From: Amycolatopsis balhimycina FH 1894
GTDB lineage: Bacteria > Actinomycetota > Actinomycetes > Mycobacteriales > Pseudonocardiaceae
DNA length: 64,000 nucleotides
Direction of reading: 5' to 3'
Assembly (NCBI RefSeq): GCF_000384295.1
Contig: NZ_KB913037.1
Coordinates: forward strand, 9,313,508-9,377,507
In this document: positions 27,352 to 33,485 of the stretch, in pieces
Layout: the number at the start of each line of letters is the position of its first letter
How positions within the stretch are numbered: the first letter of the stretch is position 1
Notes under the pieces: model-generated
Seen by the model: the letters and a program-made list of their open reading frames with translations, nothing else
Databases searched by the model: none
Told to the model about the DNA's origin: nothing
Translations under genes and position numbers: made by a program

Positions 27352-28491
27352 GTGAGCACACCGACGATCGGCATCGTGGGCGCCGGGCTGGGCGGGCTGA
27401 TGCTCGCGCGAGTCCTGCAGGTCCGCGGTATCTCCGCCACGATCTACGAGTTGGAGGAGTCTCCTGACACGCGCACCCAGGGCGGCATGCTCGACATCCA
27501 TGACTTCAACGGGCAGGTCGCGCTTCGTGATGCCGACCTGTTCGAGGAATTCCTGGCCGCCGTTCACACCGGCGGCGAGTGCACGCGCATCTTGGACAAG
27601 CACAACAACCTCCTGCGAGAGGACCCGGACGACGGTGACGGCCGCCGTCCCGAGGTCGATCGCGGCCGGCTGCGGCGGATCCTGCTCGACTCGCTGCCCG
27701 CGAGCACCATCCGGTGGGGCAGCAAGGTCACCGGAGCCCGCCCGCTCGGCGGCGGCCGGCACGAACTGACCTTCGCCGACGGCCGGCACACCACAACCGA
27801 GGTGCTGATCGGCGCGGACGGCGCGTGGTCCCGGATACGCCCCCTGCTGTCGGACGCCCAGCCCGCGTACGCCGGGATGTCGTTCGTCGAAGCCGAACTG
27901 TGCGACGCCGACACACGGCACCCTGTTTCCGCCGCTGTCGTCGGCGCGGGCATGCTGTTCGCGCCGGCGCCGGGCAAGGGCTTCCTAGCGCACCGCGAAC
28001 CGGACGGCAGCCTGCACGTCTACGTCGCGCTCGAGGTCTCGCCGGACTGGATCGGCAGTGTCGACTTCACCGACCCGGTCAAGGCCAAGGCCGTCGTGGC
28101 AGAGCACTTCGCCGACTGGGCGCCCGAACTGCGGGCCCTGATCACCGACGCGGACGGCGCGCTGATCCCGCGGACCATCAACGCACTGCCGGTCGGACAC
28201 CGATGGGAGCGGGTACCGGGAGTGACGCTGCTGGGCGACGCCGCGCACCTGATGTCGCCGTTCGCCGGTGAGGGCGCCAACCTGGCCATGTTCGACGGCG
28301 CCGAGCTCGGCAAGGCGATCGCCGCACACCCCGACGACGTCGAGGCCGCCCTGGCCGCATACGAGAATGACCTGTTCCCACGCAGCGCGGAAGCTGCGCA
28401 GGAAGCCGCGGACAATCTCGTGCTGTGTTTCGACGACAACGCGCCACAGAGCCTTCTGGCCCAATTTGCCGCCTACGACGGAGCCCACTGA
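27352..28491 (+). CDS. TetX-like FAD-dependent monooxygenase
   Basis: This 379-aa protein has a GTG start behind AGGAGG. GIVGAGLGGLMLARVLQVRG (FAD ADP site), GGMLDIHDFNGQVALRDADL (region of the tetracycline-destructase group), VLIGADGAWSRIRPLL (DG motif) and TLLGDAAHLMSPFAGEGANL (GD motif) are present. The GG-L-D-H-G-like motif places it near TetX/FAD monooxygenases that hydroxylate antibiotics. Substrate specificity cannot be inferred. It is driven by a clear promoter facing a TetR gene, which suggests drug- or metabolite-inducible expression. Confidence 0.92.
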   Translation: MSTPTIGIVGAGLGGLMLARVLQVRGISATIYELEESPDTRTQGGMLDIHDFNGQVALRDADLFEEFLAAVHTGGECTRILDKHNNLLREDPDDGDGRRPEVDRGRLRRILLDSLPASTIRWGSKVTGARPLGGGRHELTFADGRHTTTEVLIGADGAWSRIRPLLSDAQPAYAGMSFVEAELCDADTRHPVSAAVVGAGMLFAPAPGKGFLAHREPDGSLHVYVALEVSPDWIGSVDFTDPVKAKAVVAEHFADWAPELRALITDADGALIPRTINALPVGHRWERVPGVTLLGDAAHLMSPFAGEGANLAMFDGAELGKAIAAHPDDVEAALAAYENDLFPRSAEAAQEAADNLVLCFDDNAPQSLLAQFAAYDGAH

Positions 28492-28578
28492 TACCGAGCA
28501 AGATCCAGGCGGCGAGCGACCGTCGGCGCAGCTGCTGCCGCTCAGGAAGCGCTTTACCGGCGAGGCATGCGAGAATTA

Positions 28579-28594
28579 CCCTGTAGCTGCAGGG
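28579..28594 (+). promoter_or_regulatory. palindrome upstream of the peptide precursor gene
   Basis: CCCTGTAGCTGCAGGG is a nearly perfect 16-base palindrome 70 bases before the precursor start. It is the only strong symmetrical element in the 172-base spacer. It may be an operator or a leader hairpin. No convincing -35/-10 pair was found around it. Confidence 0.3.
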
Positions 28595-28663
28595 CGGCCG
28601 GCGGATGACTTCATCGGTGCGTCACCCACTGTTCGGAATTCGTATCGAAACGAGGGGGAAAAG

Positions 28664-28888
28664 ATGAAATCCACGCCCACTGCCGCGCTCACGGTGACGA
28701 ACCTCGCGGAATCCGGCGATCGTTCCGATGCCGGCCGCGGCGTTCGGGTATTCGCCGCTCCGGCGTCCGCGCTCACCGTGACGCCACTGGCCGAGCGTGA
28801 CGAACACAGTGGCACCGGCCGCGGCGTGACCATGTACAACGAAGCCGGAAAGGCCGACCCCGGTTCGGCCGCCGCGGAACCGCGCTGA
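28664..28888 (+). CDS. putative RiPP precursor peptide with two core repeats
   Basis: This 74-aa peptide starts at an ATG preceded by GAGGGGGAAAAG. It contains two imperfect 23-residue repeats: residues 8-30 begin ALTVTNLAE and end GRGVRVF, and residues 36-58 begin ALTVTPLAE and end GRGVTMY. Thirteen positions are identical, and both units end in an aromatic residue. The peptide has no cysteine, no hydrophobic signal sequence, and an Ala/Gly/Pro-rich tail. It lies directly upstream of a B12-radical SAM peptide maturase. Repeated cores, small size and context make it a ribosomally made, post-translationally modified peptide precursor. No known precursor family is recognised. Functional assignment is inferred. 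Confidence 0.75.
   Translation: MKSTPTAALTVTNLAESGDRSDAGRGVRVFAAPASALTVTPLAERDEHSGTGRGVTMYNEAGKADPGSAAAEPR
28685..28753 (+). repeat. precursor repeat unit 1
   Basis: Codons 8-30 of the precursor. The unit shares ALTVT-x-LAE, a central Ser, GRGV and a terminal aromatic with unit 2 at 28769-28837; the 15-base linker between them encodes AAPAS. Confidence 0.7.
28769..28837 (+). repeat. precursor repeat unit 2
   Basis: Codons 36-58 of the precursor. The unit ends GRGVTMY where unit 1 ends GRGVRVF. Nucleotide divergence at synonymous and non-synonymous sites shows that it is an old duplication held at selected residues rather than a recent copy. Confidence 0.7.
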
Positions 28889-28908
28889 CCGGCGAAGCAG
28901 GCGGTTCG

Positions 28909-30795
28909 ATGCCCCGCGGGCGCGTTCCCCGCACCTGCCTGGTTTCGATGCCGTGGCACTCGCTGCACCGCCCCTCCCTCGCGCTCGGCGTACTGCGCGC
29001 TGCGTGCGCACGGGAGGGGCTTCCGGTCCCGGTTTCCTACCACGGCAGTCTCGCCTTCGCCGACATGATGCTGCGGGCGGGTCTGACCGTGGGCGACTAC
29101 GCGGAAATGGCGGACACCGGGTTCCACCATTCGCTCGGCGAATGGATCTTCGCGGGTGCGCTCAACGGACCCGATTTCGGTTATGCGGGCATGCGGGACC
29201 TGGCCCGCCGTGCCGGCCTGCCCTTCCGCATCGCCGCGGCGGTTCGTGAGCTCGCGGATGAATTCACCGATCAGGCCGCCGAGGCGATTCTCGCCCACGA
29301 GCCGGAACTGGTCGGCTTCAGCGCGACCTTCAGCCAGACCATCGCCAGCCTCGCGGTGGCCAGGCGCATCAAGGACCGGCGACCGGGCGTGCAGATCCTC
29401 CTCGGCGGCTACTCGACCGACGGCCCGATGGGCGTGGCGCTGCACCGGGAGTACCCGTTCGTCGACTACGTCCTGCGCGGCGACGCCGACGTGACTTTTC
29501 CGAAACTGCTGCTGGCCCTCGCCGAATGCCACGCGACCGGAACCCGTGACGGCCTCGACGACGTGCCCCAGCTGTGCCGGCGTGACGACGACGGCGCCAC
29601 CCGGGTCAGTCCGTGCCCGTCCCGGTTGGTCTCGCCGACGTCGATCACGACACCGGACTACGACGACTGGTTCGCCGCCGTTCCCGCTTCCGTCGCGGCC
29701 CGCGTCGAACCCGAGTTGGTCGTGGAGTCCTCCCGCGGCTGCTGGTGGGGCGCGAAACACCACTGCGTCTTCTGCGGACTCAACGGCACCGCGATGACCT
29801 ACCGGGCCAAGCCCGCCGAGTCCTTTGTGGACGAGGTGCTCGGGCTGGTGCGCCGGCACCGGATCCTCGACGTCACCACGATCGACAACATCCTGCCGAA
29901 CGAGTACTACCGGTCGGCGCTGCCGGAGCTGGCCGGCGCCGGCCACGACCTGCGCATCCACTACGAAATCAAGGCCAACGCGCAGATCGGGGACGTGGCC
30001 GCGCTGCGGGCGGCCGGGGTGTGGGACGTCCAGCCCGGCATCGAGAGCCTGGTCGACGACGTGCTGCACCGGATGCGCAAGGGCGTCCGCGGGGCACACA
30101 ACGTGCGGATGCTGCGCGACGGTGCTTCGGCCGGGCTCACCATCGCCTGGAACTGGTTGTACGGGTTTCCGGGCGAACGCGTGGCGGACTACGCCGCGGT
30201 CGTGGCCCAGCTGCCCGCCCTGGTGCACCTGCAACCGCCCAGTGGTGCGGCACGTATCGCCCTGCAACGGTTTTCGCCGAACTTCGACGACCCGCGGCAG
30301 GGCTTCACCGAGCGTCGCCCGGCGGCGGGGTCGCGCCTCGTCCACGACATCGACGACCCGGAGCGGCTCGCCGAGCTCGTCTACTCCTTCGACACCCCGG
30401 ACCAAGGACTCACGGCCGAAGAGGTCACGCCGCTGGTCGACGCGCTGGCCTCGTGGACCGCGGGCTATGCGGGGAGTGCGCTGATCGCCCGCACGATCGA
30501 CGACCTCGTGGTGATCCGGGACCGGCGCCACGGCTGGGCGCCGGTCGACCACGTACTCGAGCACCCGCGTGAAATCGCGGCCTGGCGAGCACTGGAAACC
30601 GGCCGCGCCCCGCTCCGGGTACTCGCCGAACAGAACCACGAATGGGACCCGGACGACTTCGGCCACTGGCTTCGCCGGCTCGAGGAGGCCGGCCTGGTCT
30701 TCACCGACGGCAATTTGTGGATCACCCTGGCCACCTCGCCCACCGTGGCGCGGAAGACCCCCTTGCCGTTGCCGGTTCTCACGCCGTCCGCCTGA
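28909..30795 (+). CDS. B12-binding radical SAM peptide maturase (rSAM-ocin type)
   Basis: This 628-aa enzyme has an N-terminal cobalamin-binding-like region (CLVSMPWHSLHRPSLALGVL, ELVGFSATFSQTIASL, QILLGGYSTDGPMGVAL). A radical SAM domain with C278, C286 and C289 in CWWGAKHHCVFCGLNG follows. That spacing (C-x7-C-x2-C) and sequence are the hallmark of the RiPP maturation radical SAM protein 1 group (TIGR03975). It should bind a 4Fe-4S cluster, SAM and probably cobalamin, and modify the upstream precursor, perhaps by C-methylation or another radical reaction. The chemistry is inferred. The N-terminal MPWHSLHRP motif sits where family members start. Confidence 0.92.
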   Translation: MPRGRVPRTCLVSMPWHSLHRPSLALGVLRAACAREGLPVPVSYHGSLAFADMMLRAGLTVGDYAEMADTGFHHSLGEWIFAGALNGPDFGYAGMRDLARRAGLPFRIAAAVRELADEFTDQAAEAILAHEPELVGFSATFSQTIASLAVARRIKDRRPGVQILLGGYSTDGPMGVALHREYPFVDYVLRGDADVTFPKLLLALAECHATGTRDGLDDVPQLCRRDDDGATRVSPCPSRLVSPTSITTPDYDDWFAAVPASVAARVEPELVVESSRGCWWGAKHHCVFCGLNGTAMTYRAKPAESFVDEVLGLVRRHRILDVTTIDNILPNEYYRSALPELAGAGHDLRIHYEIKANAQIGDVAALRAAGVWDVQPGIESLVDDVLHRMRKGVRGAHNVRMLRDGASAGLTIAWNWLYGFPGERVADYAAVVAQLPALVHLQPPSGAARIALQRFSPNFDDPRQGFTERRPAAGSRLVHDIDDPERLAELVYSFDTPDQGLTAEEVTPLVDALASWTAGYAGSALIARTIDDLVVIRDRRHGWAPVDHVLEHPREIAAWRALETGRAPLRVLAEQNHEWDPDDFGHWLRRLEEAGLVFTDGNLWITLATSPTVARKTPLPLPVLTPSA

Positions 30796-30806
30796 GAAGG
30801 AGCCAC

Positions 30807-31439
30807 ATGCGTACCCTGGCCGCTCCGCACCCGGCGTGGCCCGAAACGGTCGAACTCGACTTCGGCCGGATCGACGCCGATCCCGGCACCGCACTGCGTG
30901 TCGTGGCCGGACTGGCCGGGCGTGCGCAGCGGTTGCGGCTGCCGGAGCCGTTCGCCTTCGGCGAATTCGCGCACCGCGACGCGACGATGGTGCGCTTGCT
31001 CGCGGCCGCCGCGGCGGCGTTCGTTCCGGTGGACTGGACCTTACGGGAGCCATTGCCGGGCCCCATTCCCGAACGCGCCCTGTGCCATCTGCCGCCACCA
31101 CGGGACGACGGGGAACCCGGTCGCCGCTGGCGTGAAGCCCACGACGTGGGCCTCTGCACCTACCGGTACGGTCCGGGGTTCGTCCTCATCCACGACACCC
31201 GCCCGGGCGGGCCGATCAACCGCGTCCACGTCGAAGCCGGCTGGGTCGACACGTTCCGGACCCTGGCCGGCACGGACCGGCCGCCGGCCGACGGGCCCGC
31301 GGCGGATCTCCTCGACCAGCTGGCGGCTCACCAGCTCGCCCTGCGGTTGGACGACCGGTACGCCGTCATGTTGCCGTACCACGCGGATCGGCGTCCGCCA
31401 CCCGGCCGGGTGGTCCCGTCGGTGAAGCCGAGCCTATGA
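30807..31439 (+). CDS. DUF5825-like partner of the radical SAM maturase
   Basis: This 210-aa protein starts at an ATG with GAAGGAG upstream, 11 bases after the maturase stop. It resembles the DUF5825 proteins that accompany RiPP maturation radical SAM methyltransferases in actinomycetes (ELDFGRIDADPGTALRVVAG, GLCTYRYGPGFVLIHDTRPG, HQLALRLDDRYAVMLPYHAD). No catalytic motif is evident. A role in precursor binding or delivery is possible. Codon 79 is TTA (31041-31043), rare in this genome, suggesting bldA-type developmental control. The stop overlaps the MFS start (ATGA). Confidence 0.75.
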   Translation: MRTLAAPHPAWPETVELDFGRIDADPGTALRVVAGLAGRAQRLRLPEPFAFGEFAHRDATMVRLLAAAAAAFVPVDWTLREPLPGPIPERALCHLPPPRDDGEPGRRWREAHDVGLCTYRYGPGFVLIHDTRPGGPINRVHVEAGWVDTFRTLAGTDRPPADGPAADLLDQLAAHQLALRLDDRYAVMLPYHADRRPPPGRVVPSVKPSL

Positions 31440-32686
31440 CCGGCGCCTCGCCGGAAGCCTCGACGTCGGCCGGGCTGCGCGGGCATCGCGCGTTCCGGTT
31501 CCTGTGGACCGCGGACGCCGCCTCGCAGCTGGGTACCGCCGCCGCGACCGCGCTGGTGCCCCTGCTCGCCGCGACCACCCTCGGCGCCACTCCGCTGCAG
31601 ATGGGACTGCTCACGGCGGCGGAGACCGTGGCGTTACTGGTCATCGGCCTGCCCGCCGGTGCCTGGATCGACCGGACCCGCCGCCGCCGCGCGGTACTCG
31701 TCGGCGCCGACCTCGTCCGGGCTCTGCTGTTCTTCGGGCTTCCGGTCGCGGGCTGGACCGGTGTGCTGGACTTCGGGCAGCTGCTCGTCACGGCGGTTCT
31801 CGTCGGCGTCGCGACCGTGTTCTTCGACGCCGCCTACCAGGCGTACCTGCCGGTGGTGATCGGGCTGGAGAACCTGGAAACCGGCTACGCGCGCCTGCAG
31901 ATCACCCTGTCGGTCGCCGCGGCCGCCGGGCCCGGCATCGGTGGCGTGCTCACTCGCGTGATCGGTGCCGCCTCCGGGCTGCTGCTCACCGGGGCGGGCT
32001 ACCTGGCTTCGGCCGCGCTCCTGTCGCGCGTCCGGGCCGTCGTGCCGCCGATACCACCGCGGCCGCGGGAGGTGCGGCTACGCACCGAGATCGCCGAGGG
32101 TCTCCGCTACATCGCCGGCCACCGCCAGCTCCGCCTCCTGGCCGTCGCGAGTTCCGTCGCCGCCTTCTTCACCGCGGGCTTCATGTCCATGGAAGTCCTG
32201 TTCTTCACGCACGACCTGCACCTGGACGCGGCGGGCGCGGGCGTGCTGCTGGCCCTGTCGGGCGTGGGCAGCGTCATCGGCGCCGCGACGACCGGCCGCT
32301 GGACCCGCCGCCTCGGGGCGGCTCGCGCCAACTGGCTGGTGCCGGTGCTGACGTGGCCACCCCACCTGCTGCTCCCGCTCGCCCAGCCGGGCCCGATCGG
32401 ATTGGTCCTGGCGGCAACGGGAATCGTCATCCACGCCGCCGGCGGTACGACCTACAACGTGATCGTGATGACCCGCCGCCAGCACCTGACACCGGACGCA
32501 CTGCGCGGCCGCGTCCACACGAGCATGCGCGTGCTCATCTGGGGAACCATGCCACTCGGCGCGCTGGCCGCGGGAGTCTTCGCCGAGTCAGTGGGTACGC
32601 GCGCGACCCTGACCATCGCCGTCGCCGGAATCCTCATCGCGATCGTGCCCGCGGCCCGGTCCGCCCGCGACCACGTTGCCCCTTGA
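31436..32686 (+). CDS. MFS exporter of the peptide locus
   Basis: This 416-aa protein has twelve predicted membrane helices. The loop sequence GAWIDRTRRRRAVLVGADLV after helix 2 fits major facilitator antiporters of the MFS_3/enterobactin-exporter type. It is translationally coupled to the DUF5825-like gene, and no ABC or peptidase-containing transporter is present, so it is the best candidate for product export. Codon 67 is TTA (31634-31636). A leader peptidase is not encoded nearby; cleavage may be done by a housekeeping protease. Confidence 0.9.
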   Translation: MTGASPEASTSAGLRGHRAFRFLWTADAASQLGTAAATALVPLLAATTLGATPLQMGLLTAAETVALLVIGLPAGAWIDRTRRRRAVLVGADLVRALLFFGLPVAGWTGVLDFGQLLVTAVLVGVATVFFDAAYQAYLPVVIGLENLETGYARLQITLSVAAAAGPGIGGVLTRVIGAASGLLLTGAGYLASAALLSRVRAVVPPIPPRPREVRLRTEIAEGLRYIAGHRQLRLLAVASSVAAFFTAGFMSMEVLFFTHDLHLDAAGAGVLLALSGVGSVIGAATTGRWTRRLGAARANWLVPVLTWPPHLLLPLAQPGPIGLVLAATGIVIHAAGGTTYNVIVMTRRQHLTPDALRGRVHTSMRVLIWGTMPLGALAAGVFAESVGTRATLTIAVAGILIAIVPAARSARDHVAP

Positions 32687-32797
32687 TCAAAGGGGAGCGG
32701 TAGCCGTGACCTGGGCACTAAAGCGCCACTAAAGACTTCCTACGGCTCAACCGGCCACCTTTCTCGCGGGCCGCTGTCGCTGGGCAGCGCCGACGAG

Positions 32798-32818
32798 CCA
32801 ACCGGGTGATGCGGTTGG
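32798..32818 (+). repeat. small hairpin before the lectin gene
   Basis: CCAACC (32798-32803) and GGTTGG (32813-32818) can form a 6-base stem with a 9-base loop just upstream of the GGGGAGAG ribosome site of the lectin gene. It could modulate translation; the stem is short. Confidence 0.25.
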
Positions 32819-32837
32819 CATCCAGAAAGGGGAGAGC

Positions 32838-33386
32838 ATGAAACGCGGTCTGATTCGTGCCGTCACCGCTGTCACCATGGCCGTTGCCGCGGCTGTCGGT
32901 TTCGTGGTTCCGGCGACAGCGGCGACTTCCGGGAGAGTCTCGCCGGCCGGTGCCGTCGCCAACGGCACCTACCGGTGGGCCAACGCCAACAGCGGGCTGT
33001 GCCTGGCCTACGCCGTGGACAAGCGGGGCGCGAACCGCCAGGAGGGCTGCGACGGCAGTGACTACACCATCTACTGGGACGCCGTGAACGTCGGCGGCGA
33101 CAACTACCGGCTCATCAACGAGCACAACGGCCAGTGCCTGTCCATCTGGCGCGGCGACACCGGCGACAACGCCCAGGTCGGCATCTACGCCTGCGTCGAC
33201 ACCCCCGCGGAGATCTTCACCCTCGTACCGGCGACCTCGCCGGCGTTCGCGGGTGCCTACCAGTTCGTGAACGTCAACAGCGGCAAGTGCGTGGCGGTCG
33301 GCGGCGCCCGGACGAACTACGGTGCCTGGGTCATCCAGTGGACCTGCGCGCAGAGCGGCGAGTTCATGTGGCGCCCGTACAGCTAG
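32838..33386 (+). CDS. secreted ricin-type beta-trefoil lectin
   Basis: This 182-aa protein has a Sec signal peptide (MKRGLIRAVTAVTMAVAAAV, cleavage near ATAAT at about residue 29). The mature part is one RICIN/beta-trefoil domain with repeats of the N-x-x-SG-x-C-L type: NSGLCLAYAVDK, HNGQCLSIWRGD and NSGKCVAVGGAR. Six cysteines fit three disulfides. No catalytic domain is attached. The expected role is extracellular carbohydrate binding. It is a single gene between the peptide locus and the convergent SARP regulator. Confidence 0.88.
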   Translation: MKRGLIRAVTAVTMAVAAAVGFVVPATAATSGRVSPAGAVANGTYRWANANSGLCLAYAVDKRGANRQEGCDGSDYTIYWDAVNVGGDNYRLINEHNGQCLSIWRGDTGDNAQVGIYACVDTPAEIFTLVPATSPAFAGAYQFVNVNSGKCVAVGGARTNYGAWVIQWTCAQSGEFMWRPYS

Positions 33387-33485
33387 CGTTCCGCACCGGG
33401 GATCCGGTCGACGCGTGAGGCGAGGATCTCGCGAGCGTACGTGGTCCACCACGGACGGCGCGGGATCCTCGTTCCGGACCGGGGT

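Noticed and set aside
28576..31101. 841-codon open frame opposite the radical SAM gene
   Set aside because: It overlaps genes with unmistakable motifs and shows no family similarity; antisense shadow.
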